Positions 1-5,550 of a stretch of 9,610 nucleotides of DNA are shown here, piece by piece; positions within the stretch are counted from its first letter, which is position 1; every line of letters starts with the position of its first letter. Below the pieces are notes generated by a model, which was not told the DNA's origin, ran no database searches, and worked only from the letters and a program-made list of their open reading frames with translations. The translations under genes and the position numbers were made by a program. Origin of the DNA: Rubrivivax sp. (GTDB lineage Bacteria; Pseudomonadota; Gammaproteobacteria; Burkholderiales; Burkholderiaceae_C); the NCBI GenBank assembly GCA_030693565.1, contig JAUYAJ010000060.1, forward strand, positions 1-9,610. Direction: 5' to 3'.

Positions 1-851
1 CTCTTGCCGATGCCGGCCGGCCCGCGCAGCACGATGCCGCCGGGCCGCTCGCCAGCCGCCATGCCGAGCCAGGCGCTGAGCTGCGCGCATTCCAGCGCGC
101 GCCCGACGAAGGCCGGGCCGGCGGCCTGCAGGCCGGCAACACACTGCTCGTACAGCGCCTCGGTCTGCGCGTCAGGGGGCACGCCCAGGCCGTGCTGCAA
201 GGCCTCGCGCAGGTGTGCATACCAGCGCAAGGCCGCGGCGCGGTTGCCGGCGTCGAGTTCACGCTGCATCAGCGCCCGGTGGCTGGGTTCGTCTTCAGCG
301 TCCAGCCGCGCCAGTGGCTCCCACTGCGCACTGGCGCGCAGCAACTGCAGGTGGCGGGCGTGCAGGCGTTCGCGGTCCGGTTCGGTCCAGGCCTCGAAAC
401 GCGCCCCGGGGAGCAGGTCGCCGCCATAGGCGCTGGCCGCTTCGGCGCAGGCGGCCGGATCACGGGTCTGCAAGGCCGCGTCAGCCGCTTGCTCGAAGCG
501 CTGCGCGTCGACGGCGATGGGCCGGCCAGGCCACAGCAGCACCTCGCCGGCCTGCAGCACGATGGCATCCTGGCGGCCCAGCGCCTGGCGCGCGTGGTGC
601 GCCGCCTTGCGCAGGTTGGCCGCACCGGCGTCGGGTTCGAGTTGCGGCCACAAGGCGTCGATCACCGCGTCGCGCGTCAGACGCTGGCGCGGCCGCAGGC
701 TCAGCAGTTGCACCAGGTGGGTGGCGCGCAGGCTGGGCCAGCTGGCTGCGGCGATCTCGGCGCCGTCGATCGCCACCGCGAAGCGCCCGAGCACGAAGGC
801 TTCCAGGCGGCACGGCGTGTCGATCGGCAAGTCAGTGTCGTGCGGGTCCAT
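1..851 (-). CDS. BTAD-domain transcriptional regulator with AAA ATPase domain (C-terminal part beyond the window)
   Basis: The frame is open from ATG at 851 to the left edge, 283 codons visible. Residues about 15-105 fit the winged-helix DNA-binding domain of SARP-type regulators, including the typical segments RLTRDAVIDALWP and NLRKAAHHARQALG. Residues about 108-240 fit the helical bacterial transcriptional activator domain (BTAD), with AVDAQRFEQAAD, YGGDLLPG and ALRWYAHLREAL. After FVGR at 248 an AAA/NTPase domain starts, and the visible part ends in a Walker A loop, GPAGIGK (277-283). The full protein is probably much longer, as these regulators usually carry NTPase and TPR regions. It is divergent from the globin operon, 132 bases away, so it is the likely regulator of that operon (inference). 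No strong ribosome binding site precedes the start. The domain call is firm, while the inducing signal is unknown. Confidence 0.88.
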   Translation of the reverse strand, partial: MDPHDTDLPIDTPCRLEAFVLGRFAVAIDGAEIAAASWPSLRATHLVQLLSLRPRQRLTRDAVIDALWPQLEPDAGAANLRKAAHHARQALGRQDAIVLQAGEVLLWPGRPIAVDAQRFEQAADAALQTRDPAACAEAASAYGGDLLPGARFEAWTEPDRERLHARHLQLLRASAQWEPLARLDAEDEPSHRALMQRELDAGNRAAALRWYAHLREALQHGLGVPPDAQTEALYEQCVAGLQAAGPAFVGRALECAQLSAWLGMAAGERPGGIVLRGPAGIGK

Positions 852-852
852 G

Positions 853-864
853 CAGACCAGTCTG
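853..864. promoter_or_regulatory. Inverted repeat at the regulator start
   Basis: CAGAC-CA-GTCTG is a perfect 5-base inverted repeat with a 2-base spacer, lying directly in front of the regulator's ATG (851). A further CAGAC half occurs at 963-967. The position would suit autoregulation, but arms this short can arise by chance. Confidence 0.25.
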
Positions 865-901
865 GGGCCTGCCTGCGCTGCCAGCAAGTCCCCGGCGGGC
901 G

Positions 902-919
902 AGGAACGATCCAGGAACG
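902..919 (+). promoter_or_regulatory. Direct-repeat operator, copy 1 (candidate BTAD-regulator site)
   Basis: AGGAACG (902-908) and AGGAACG (913-919) repeat with an 11-base period and a 4-base spacer. That is the heptamer layout described for SARP/BTAD regulators, which bind one face of the helix next to the -10 element. A -10-like CACGCT (929-934) follows after 9 bases, with A at position 2 and T at position 6 as in good -10 boxes. The expected transcript start near 941 gives a leader of about 43 bases to the ATG at 984. A second copy of the whole 18-base block lies before the second globin gene. The assignment to the neighbouring BTAD protein is inference. Confidence 0.6.
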
Positions 920-941
920 CCGGACCGGCACGCTGTGTCCA

Positions 942-972
942 GGTGGGCCCACCGGGGTCCGCCAGACACCCC
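942..972 (+). repeat. Palindrome and short hairpin in the orf70 leader
   Basis: GGTGGGCCCACC (942-953) is a perfect 12-base palindrome at the predicted transcript start. GGGGT (954-958) and ACCCC (968-972) can form a 5-bp stem ending directly at the ribosome binding site AGGAG (973-977). This may affect translation of the small gene, but the function is unproven. Confidence 0.3.
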
Positions 973-983
973 AGGAGCCCCTC

Positions 984-1196
984 ATGAACTCACTGCAACT
1001 CACCGTTCCCGTTCCTGATTCCGACCCCGCTCTCGTGACGCTGCCGCAGCCGCTGACGCTGCAGGCGCTGGCCTGCCTGGAGCAGGCGATCGCCGGCACC
1101 CTGCGCATGCTGCGCCGCGACCTGGGTGGCGACGCCAGCGCCGGCGTCGTCGAATACGCGTCGTGGCTGCGGTTGCTGCGGACACCGCGGCCATGA
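984..1196 (+). CDS. Small hypothetical protein, first gene of the globin operon
   Basis: The gene encodes 70 residues that I do not recognise. The start is well supported: AGGAG (973-977) lies 6 bases before the ATG. The stop overlaps the start of the next gene in ATGA (1193-1196), so translation of the first globin is probably coupled to it. The N-terminal third is rich in Val, Pro and Asp (VPVPDSDPALVTLPQP). The middle could form an amphipathic helix (LQALACLEQAIAGTLRMLRRDLGG), followed by a short hydrophobic and basic tail (YASWLRLLRTPRP). There is no signal peptide, clear membrane segment or metal motif, and one Cys. Its place as leader gene of a globin operon suggests a helper or regulatory role in haemoglobin function, which is inference only. 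Confidence 0.65.
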   Translation: MNSLQLTVPVPDSDPALVTLPQPLTLQALACLEQAIAGTLRMLRRDLGGDASAGVVEYASWLRLLRTPRP

Positions 1197-1621
1197 CCGT
1201 CAGCCTCTACCAGCGACTCGGCAGCGCCGCGGGCCTTGCGGCCATCGCCGACGACGCCGTTGACCGCCACGCCGCCAACCCGCTGCTGGCGCCGCGCTGG
1301 CGCGGCAAAGACCTGCCGCAGCTGAAGGCGCTCAGCGAAGTGTTTCTCGCGGCCTGCGCGGGTGGACCGCCGCCACGCGATGCCTGCGGCATCGGCACGC
1401 CGTACGCCGGCATGCACTTCAGCGAAGGCGAGTGGTCGGCGGTGCGCGACGACATCGACGCGACCTTGGTCGAGCGCGGTGTCGATGCCACCGAGCGCCG
1501 CGAACTGGCCCGCGCCCTGCACGCGGCGCCAGGAACGTTCCAGGAACAAGCGCTGCGTAGGCTGAATGTCAGCGGGTCCGGCACTGGATCCGCCCACCCT
1601 TCAAGGAGACCGACAACATGA
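1193..1621 (+). CDS. Group 1 truncated haemoglobin-like protein lacking the proximal histidine
   Basis: The protein has 142 residues. It aligns along its length with the next gene product: LYQRLG against LYERLG, HAANP against HMANP, GGP against GGP, and YAGMHFS against HKGMNIS. Group 1 truncated haemoglobins bind haem iron through a proximal His (F8) in that last segment. Here an ungapped 23-residue alignment places Tyr (TAC) at that point, and the aromatic B9/B10 pair of the family is Ala-Val. Haem binding may therefore be lost, or the iron may have a Tyr ligand. A basic, Ser/Thr-rich tail of about 20 residues extends past the globin fold. The start was chosen for the ATGA overlap with the upstream gene, since no ribosome binding site is visible. 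The stop overlaps the next start in the same way. The fold assignment is fairly sure, and the role is open. Confidence 0.82.
   Translation: MTVSLYQRLGSAAGLAAIADDAVDRHAANPLLAPRWRGKDLPQLKALSEVFLAACAGGPPPRDACGIGTPYAGMHFSEGEWSAVRDDIDATLVERGVDATERRELARALHAAPGTFQEQALRRLNVSGSGTGSAHPSRRPTT
1531..1548 (+). promoter_or_regulatory. Direct-repeat operator, copy 2, inside the first globin gene
   Basis: AGGAACG (1531-1537) and AGGAACA (1542-1548) repeat at an 11-base period. Over 18 bases this block differs from the copy at 902-919 at two places: the spacer (A to T) and the last base (G to A). Nine bases downstream lies TAGGCT (1558-1563), a -10-like hexamer at exactly the spacing seen for copy 1. This predicts an internal promoter with a leader of about 48 bases to the second globin. 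The inner GGAACGTTCC is also a perfect palindrome in this copy only. The region is coding, so chance or codon constraint must be considered. Confidence 0.55.
1572..1593 (+). repeat. Leader hairpin before the second globin gene
   Basis: GCGGGTCC (1572-1579) pairs with GGATCCGC (1586-1593) through seven Watson-Crick pairs and one G-U pair around a 6-base loop. It starts at the predicted internal transcript start and ends 10 bases before the ribosome binding site. It could be a 5' stabilising hairpin, but the function is unproven. Confidence 0.35.
1603..1608 (+). promoter_or_regulatory. Strong ribosome binding site of the second globin
   Basis: AAGGAG lies 9 bases before the ATG at 1618, inside the end of the first globin gene. 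The second globin can therefore be translated independently as well as by coupling, unlike the first globin. Confidence 0.75.
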
Positions 1622-1989
1622 ACCCGATCCCTACATCTCTGTACGAGCGGCTGGGACGCCGCGAAGGCATCACCCGCATCACCGCAGACCTGATGAAGAA
1701 CCACATGGCCAACCCGACGGTGAAGGCACGCTACGAGAACAGCGCAGACCTCGCGCGCGTCGAGCGCCGCGCGGTCGAGTTCTTCTGCGCCGGATCGGGT
1801 GGGCCCGAGGCCTACACCGGCCAGGACATGGTGACGACGCACAAGGGCATGAACATCAGCGAACAGGAGTTCGTCGCCGTCGTCGACGACGCGATGGCGG
1901 CATTGAAGACGAACGACATCGACGCGGCGACACAAAACGATGTGCTGGCGATCCTCTGGTCACTCAAACCCGAGGTCGTCCGGGTCTGA
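1618..1989 (+). CDS. Group 1 truncated haemoglobin
   Basis: The 123-residue protein fits the usual length of a compact 2-over-2 globin, which binds haem in the cytoplasm and typically handles O2 or NO. It shows LYERLGRREGI at helix A/B, GGPEAYTG before helix F, and the proximal His in HKGMNISEQEF, all typical of group 1. The distal pocket is less canonical: at the positions where many members have Phe-Tyr (B9/B10) it has Leu-Met (ADLMKNH), and the E-helix Gln is not evident. So NO-dioxygenase-like chemistry should not be assumed. AAGGAG precedes the start by 9 bases and the ATG overlaps the stop of the upstream paralogue. A separate candidate promoter precedes it, which suggests it is the main functional globin of the pair. 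Identification is solid, and the ligand is unknown. Confidence 0.93.
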   Translation: MNPIPTSLYERLGRREGITRITADLMKNHMANPTVKARYENSADLARVERRAVEFFCAGSGGPEAYTGQDMVTTHKGMNISEQEFVAVVDDAMAALKTNDIDAATQNDVLAILWSLKPEVVRV

Positions 1990-2013
1990 CGAAGCGCCGC
2001 GGCGCCGCGTCAG
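1986..2013. terminator. Bidirectional hairpin across convergent stop codons
   Basis: CTGACG (1986-1991) pairs with CGTCAG (2008-2013), and inside it GCGCC (1994-1998) pairs with GGCGC (2001-2005). Both TGA stops, of the globin and of the acyltransferase, lie in the outer arms. There is no T-run on either side, so it would be an imperfect terminator. Three of the six outer pairs follow automatically from two facing TGA stops. Confidence 0.45.
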
Positions 2014-3209
2014 CAGCCCCGCCCGGGCCGGGCTTGATCGGGTGGCCGCCGCAGGCCCGGCCAGCGGCTGATGCCGAGCGCGCCGCGCAGCAGCGGCACC
2101 CGCTGGGCCAGCGCATAAGCAGCCAGGCACAAGGCGAAGGTGGACACGATCAGCAGCAGCCCTTCCGCGAGGGCCGGCAAGTGCCATGGCTGCAGCACGC
2201 GGGTCAGCAGCACGATCACCGTCTGCTGCAGCATGTAGACGCAGAACACGGCCGGCGTCAGCCAGCGCAGCGCGGCACTGTCGAAGTCCAGCCATTGGCG
2301 GGCGAAGCCACTGGCCGCAACGATGGCCCACCACTGCAGGCTGCCGTAGAGCAGGCGCTGGGCGAAGCGCAGCGCCTCGGGCGGCGCGAATTTCTCGTAC
2401 GCCTGGAAGTAGCCCAGGATCAGCACCCAGCCCAGCAAGGCCAGCCACAGCGCCGGCCAGCGCAAGCGCCGCATGGCGTCCCACAGGCCCGGGCCGCTGC
2501 GCGCGATCAACAGCCCGATCAGGAAGATGCTCAGATACTGCGCGTGGTTGTACCAGTCCCAGACCAGGTTGTGGGTCGACGCGAAGCGCCCGACCAGCAA
2601 GCGCGCCGCCATCAGCGGCAGCGGCAGCACCAGCAGCAGCTGCCACGGTTCGCGCCGTGTCAGCCAGCCCGCCAGGCGGTCGAGCCAGCCCGGCGCCCCG
2701 CGCACGAGTGCCCAGCCCAGCAGGCTGTAAAGCCACAGATAAGGCAGGAACCACAAGTGATTCCAGGTCGGCAGAACCAGGCAGTCAGCGCCGCGGCAAA
2801 AGCCTCGATGGCCCTGCAGGTAGAGCGGCATGAAGTCGGCATAGCTGCCGCCGTAGCCGAACCGGGTCGTGACCTCGAAGTAGCTTTGCGGTGGCACGAT
2901 GACGAGCATGCCGAACAGCAGCGGCCACAGCAGCCGCTTGGAGCGCTGGCGGACGAAGCCTGCACCGGCGTTCCTTTGCAGCAGCGCCTGGCTGGCGGCG
3001 CCGGCAACGAAGAACAGCAGCGACAGCCGCCACGGTGCGCTGAGCATCATCAGCGGCTCGATCGCCGGCCCCGCCGCCGCGCTCTTGACATGCCAGTCCC
3101 AGGTCACGTAATACATGCCGACGTGGTAGGGCACGAGCAGCGCAAAAGCGATGACGCGCAGCCAGTCGAGGAAGAAGAGTCGTTGGGCGATCGCAGGTGA
3201 TGTTTGCAT
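2010..3209 (-). CDS. Family 3 membrane acyltransferase, MdoC/OpgC-like
   Basis: The protein has 399 residues and many hydrophobic segments, as expected for the roughly ten-helix acyltransferase 3 family, which transfers acyl groups (for example succinyl or acetyl) to extracytoplasmic glycans. The N-terminus shows the family signature: LDWLR (14-18) and the candidate catalytic His in PYHVGMYY (H29). NHLWFLPYLWLYSL (150-163) is typical of the glucan biosynthesis protein C subgroup. The length is close to that of E. coli MdoC (about 385). ATG at 3209 was chosen because it starts the conserved first helix. The frame stays open further upstream but codes no family sequence there. It follows the response regulator by 71 bases on the same strand, so it may belong to that operon or be its target. 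The acceptor and donor are unknown. Confidence 0.87.
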   Translation of the reverse strand: MQTSPAIAQRLFFLDWLRVIAFALLVPYHVGMYYVTWDWHVKSAAAGPAIEPLMMLSAPWRLSLLFFVAGAASQALLQRNAGAGFVRQRSKRLLWPLLFGMLVIVPPQSYFEVTTRFGYGGSYADFMPLYLQGHRGFCRGADCLVLPTWNHLWFLPYLWLYSLLGWALVRGAPGWLDRLAGWLTRREPWQLLLVLPLPLMAARLLVGRFASTHNLVWDWYNHAQYLSIFLIGLLIARSGPGLWDAMRRLRWPALWLALLGWVLILGYFQAYEKFAPPEALRFAQRLLYGSLQWWAIVAASGFARQWLDFDSAALRWLTPAVFCVYMLQQTVIVLLTRVLQPWHLPALAEGLLLIVSTFALCLAAYALAQRVPLLRGALGISRWPGLRRPPDQARPGRGC

Positions 3210-3265
3210 CGCGCCAGCTTGCCTTGGCGGGCGTGCCGCGGCCAGCACGCTGGGGCGACATGCGC

Positions 3266-3281
3266 GCCGGCCGGGGCCGGC
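3266..3281 (-). repeat. Hairpin after the response-regulator gene
   Basis: GCCGGCC and GGCCGGC form a perfect 7-base inverted repeat with a 2-base spacer, reaching into the TAG stop of the response regulator. With no T-run it is unlikely to be a full terminator. It may lower read-through into the acyltransferase gene. Confidence 0.35.
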
Positions 3282-4006
3282 TACACGAGATTCGCGCGGT
3301 GGCCGCGCGAGACGCGCAGCCGCTGGCCCGATCTGAGCGTCAGCTCGGCCTCGCCGCGCGGCAGCGCCGCGATGGCGACGATGTGCGCCGCATTGACCGC
3401 ATGCGAGCGGTGCACGCGCACGAAGCCGGCCGCATTGGCGTGCGCCAGAAAGTCGGCCAAGGTGTGGCGCGCCAGATGGCAGGCCGGCGGCGCGTGCAGC
3501 TCGATGTAGTTGTCGGCGGCGGCCACCCACTCGACCTCGGCCAACGCCAGGCGCTTCAAGCCGCCGCTGCGCTGGGGCACCAGCCAATGCGCAGGCACCG
3601 GCTGCAGTTGCTGCAAGGCCGTCAGCAAGGCGCCGCGCTGCGGCGCCGGCGGCGCAGCAGCGCGCTGCTGCAGCCTCAGCACGGTCTGGGCCAGGCGCTC
3701 GGCGGTGAATGGCTTGAGCAAGTAGTCGACAGCGTTGAGCTCGAATGCCTGTACCGCGTACTGATCGAAGGCGGTGCTGAAGGCGCAGGCCATGGCGGCC
3801 GGCAGGTCCAGCGCCAGCTCGAGCCCGCTGCGGCCGGGCATCTGGATGTCCAGGATCGCGGCCTCGGGGCTGTGCTGGGCGGCGAGGCTCAGCGCTTCGT
3901 CGGCATCGCCCGCCTCGATCACCGCGCTGACGGCGGGCAGCTGGGCGAGCAGCCGGCGCAGCTTGGCGCGTGCCGGGGGCTCGTCGTCGACGACCAGCAG
4001 CTTCAT
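3281..4006 (-). CDS. LytR/AlgR-family response regulator (receiver + LytTR DNA-binding domain)
   Basis: The protein has 241 residues, the usual size. The receiver domain (1 to about 115) has the acidic pair D7/D8, phosphoacceptor D53 in LDIQMPG, the Ser/Thr switch near S77-T78 in FSTAFDQYAVQAFE, and K98 in DYLLKPF. The LytTR domain (about 138-241) has VEWVAAADNYIELH and FVRVHRSHAVNAAHI, hallmark segments of this non-HTH DNA-binding fold. The ATG overlaps the TGA of the sensor kinase (ATGA, 4006-4003), so the two are translationally coupled and surely form a cognate pair. I see no clear LytTR direct-repeat site near its operon. The regulated genes are unknown, and the downstream acyltransferase is the obvious candidate. 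Confidence 0.94.
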   Translation of the reverse strand: MKLLVVDDEPPARAKLRRLLAQLPAVSAVIEAGDADEALSLAAQHSPEAAILDIQMPGRSGLELALDLPAAMACAFSTAFDQYAVQAFELNAVDYLLKPFTAERLAQTVLRLQQRAAAPPAPQRGALLTALQQLQPVPAHWLVPQRSGGLKRLALAEVEWVAAADNYIELHAPPACHLARHTLADFLAHANAAGFVRVHRSHAVNAAHIVAIAALPRGEAELTLRSGQRLRVSRGHRANLV

Positions 4007-5085
4007 TGGCGCGCCGGCAGCTGCAGGCTCAGCACGCAGCCGCCGTCCGGCCCCGGGGTCAACTGCATCGCAGCGGCCTGGCCGAACAGCGTGTGCAGCC
4101 GCTCGCGCAGGTTGGCCAGGCCGAGCGCGCCGCCACGGTGGGCGCGCTCGGGTGCCGCGCCGCTGTTGGCCACGCTCAGGTGCAACACGCCGGCCTCGAC
4201 CCAGCCACGCACCTCGACCCGGACCGGTTCGCTCGACCGCGCCACGCCATGCTTGATCGCGTTCTCCACCGGCGAGATCAGCAGCAAGGCCGGCAGCAGG
4301 CAGTCGCGCGCCTCCTTCGTGACGTCGACACTGACCGACAGCCGCTCGCCAAAGCGCTCGCCCATGATCGCCAGGTAGGGCTCGACCAGCGTCAGCTCCT
4401 GCGCCAGGCTGTGGGTGCCGGCCTCTTGCGCCGCCAATGCCTGGCGCAGCAACTGCGCCAGATCGCACAGGATGCGGTCGGCCCGCTCGACGTTCTCGTG
4501 CATCAGCGAAGAAATCAGGTTCAGCGTGTTGAACAGGAAGTGCGGCTGGATCTGCTCGGCCAGGCGCGACAGCCGCGCTTCGGCCAGCTCGGCGCGCAGT
4601 CGGATCAGGTCCTGCTGGCGCCGCTGCGCCTGGGCGTAAAGCCACAGGGCGTGGCAGATCGCGACGATGAGCGCGTAGCTCGCCAGGTCCTTGCCGGCTT
4701 CGTAGCTCAGGATCTGCGCCGCGCTTCCAGGCTCGTAGACGACGCCGGTCAGCGCATAGACGGCAAAGCGCAAACCGAACATGCCGGCCACGTGCAGCAT
4801 CACGTAGACCAGCGCGCCCAGCGCATGGCGCGCGCCCTGGACCCAGCGTGCGCGCGTCAGGCCGGCAGCATGCCAGCGATAGACCGCGGGCCCGAGCAGT
4901 CCGGTGGCAGCGAGCGAGCTGAGTTCCCACAGAAAGGGCTCCCACGCGTGCCGGCCGCCGGCGGCCAGGTAGCGCTGCAACTCGGCCAGCCCCAGCAGCC
5001 CGCCGATGGCCAGCACCATGCCGGCATAGGCCCACCAGAGCATCGGCGGTGGCCGCCGGGAGAGTCGGGGCAACATGTGGGACAT
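4003..5085 (-). CDS. LytS/YehU-type membrane sensor histidine kinase
   Basis: The protein has 360 residues from the chosen ATG. Four hydrophobic segments (about 15-36, 51-71, 86-113, 133-152) form a short membrane sensor without a known ligand domain. A short coiled-coil-like helix (about 153-176) leads to the His_kinase box QIQPHFLFNTLNLISSL, with phosphoacceptor H182. The ATP-binding part has the N box PVENAIKHG (N275), SVANSG (G1) and GGALGLANLRERL (G2). Start choice is uncertain: GTG at 5109 and ATG at 5076 are also in frame, and none has a good ribosome binding site. TTAACT lies 8 bases before the 5085 ATG and could be a -10 box of a leaderless transcript. The family is certain, and the signal is unknown. 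Confidence 0.92.
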   Translation of the reverse strand: MSHMLPRLSRRPPPMLWWAYAGMVLAIGGLLGLAELQRYLAAGGRHAWEPFLWELSSLAATGLLGPAVYRWHAAGLTRARWVQGARHALGALVYVMLHVAGMFGLRFAVYALTGVVYEPGSAAQILSYEAGKDLASYALIVAICHALWLYAQAQRRQQDLIRLRAELAEARLSRLAEQIQPHFLFNTLNLISSLMHENVERADRILCDLAQLLRQALAAQEAGTHSLAQELTLVEPYLAIMGERFGERLSVSVDVTKEARDCLLPALLLISPVENAIKHGVARSSEPVRVEVRGWVEAGVLHLSVANSGAAPERAHRGGALGLANLRERLHTLFGQAAAMQLTPGPDGGCVLSLQLPARQ

Positions 5086-5332
5086 GGCCGCCAAGTTAAC
5101 ACCGCTCACGCGGCCGGTCGCGCGCTTTCGCCACGCGGCAAGCGCAGTTCACCACGTCATGCGCAAACCGCACGCGCTGCTCATATGCACTTGCCTTCAT
5201 TCCCATGACTTGTGCGCCACCACGACTCGTCGGCGCGTGCGCCTGCAGCCTGGCCACGCACGGGCGATGACGCACCCACGTAGCGCGAGCCAAGGACGCC
5301 GGCTGGCCGCTTGCGACCGTCGGACACCGCGC

Positions 5333-5454
5333 GGGTGCCAGATCGGGACGATGGGGCGCTGTGTGGAGCGAATTCAAGGAGGAGGGGTCGGCCGCAGGCC
5401 GACGCCGGGGGACATGAGCGCAGCGCAGCGCCCCGCCGTCCCGATTCCGCGCCC
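5333..5454 (+). repeat. Long imperfect inverted repeat with apical hairpin; possible structured RNA
   Basis: The arms 5342-5361 and 5426-5445 pair at 18 of 20 positions with matching centre, and an outer 6-bp helix (5333-5338 with 5449-5454, one G-U) extends it. Further pairs with G-U wobbles run to 5364. At the tip GTCGGCC (5387-5393) and GGCCGAC (5397-5403) form a perfect 7-bp hairpin. Five non-Watson-Crick positions are G-U on the plus strand, against two on the minus strand, which favours a plus-strand RNA. The loop between carries a purine run with AAGGAGG (5376-5382). It has no T-run, so it is not a plain terminator. A small RNA, a palindromic mobile remnant or a protein site are all possible. 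Confidence 0.55.
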
Positions 5455-5478
5455 ACCGGTTGCGCGCGTCGGCCCGTC

Positions 5479-5488
5479 CAACCGGTTG
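5479..5488. repeat. Palindrome CAACCGGTTG with a second partial copy
   Basis: This is a perfect 10-base palindrome. The 8-base part ACCGGTTG is repeated at 5455-5462, 26 bases upstream, at the foot of the long hairpin. It could be a paired protein-binding site, but there is little else to support it. Confidence 0.25.
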
Positions 5489-5550
5489 TGGACGCCGTAA
5501 CGACTGGCCAGATGACGCGCCAGATGGGTGCGCAATGTCGCGAGCGCATA

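Larger units (their letters stand above)
5086..5550. other. 465-base intergenic region without a supported gene
   Basis: It lies between the kinase start and the DUF429 stop, both on the minus strand. Reading frames through it show no recognisable protein or good codon pattern. It holds the long hairpin at 5333-5454, two ACCGGTTG copies (5455-5462, 5481-5488), two GCCAGATG copies 12 bases apart (5507, 5519), and presumably the kinase promoter. No tRNA-like fold or attachment site was seen. Confidence 0.7.

Noticed and set aside
192..1196. A 334-codon plus-strand frame with an upstream start at 192
   Set aside because: Its first part is antisense to the clearly recognisable BTAD regulator. 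Only the last 70 codons, from the ATG at 984 with a ribosome binding site, look real.
1566..3200. A 544-codon plus-strand frame
   Set aside because: It is very rich in Gln, Arg and Pro, antisense to the acyltransferase and out of frame with the second globin: a high-GC shadow.
3281..5035. A single 584-codon frame suggesting a kinase-regulator fusion
   Set aside because: Residues upstream of the ATG at 4006 are low-complexity Arg/Ala/Gly sequence. The true kinase lies in another frame and ends in an ATGA overlap with the regulator.
5387..5403. The GTCGGCC/GGCCGAC hairpin as an intrinsic terminator of the DUF429 transcript
   Set aside because: On the minus strand it is followed only by a C-rich pyrimidine stretch without a T-run, and it sits inside a larger folded element.
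5333..5454. The long hairpin as an integron attC site
   Set aside because: I found no matching RYYYAAC and GTTRRRY core sites at its ends, and no integrase or cassette-like genes are in the window.
5507..5526. GCCAGATG repeated 12 bases apart as a LytTR binding site
   Set aside because: The spacing fits, but the sequence does not resemble known LytTR repeats and it lies more than 400 bases from the kinase start.
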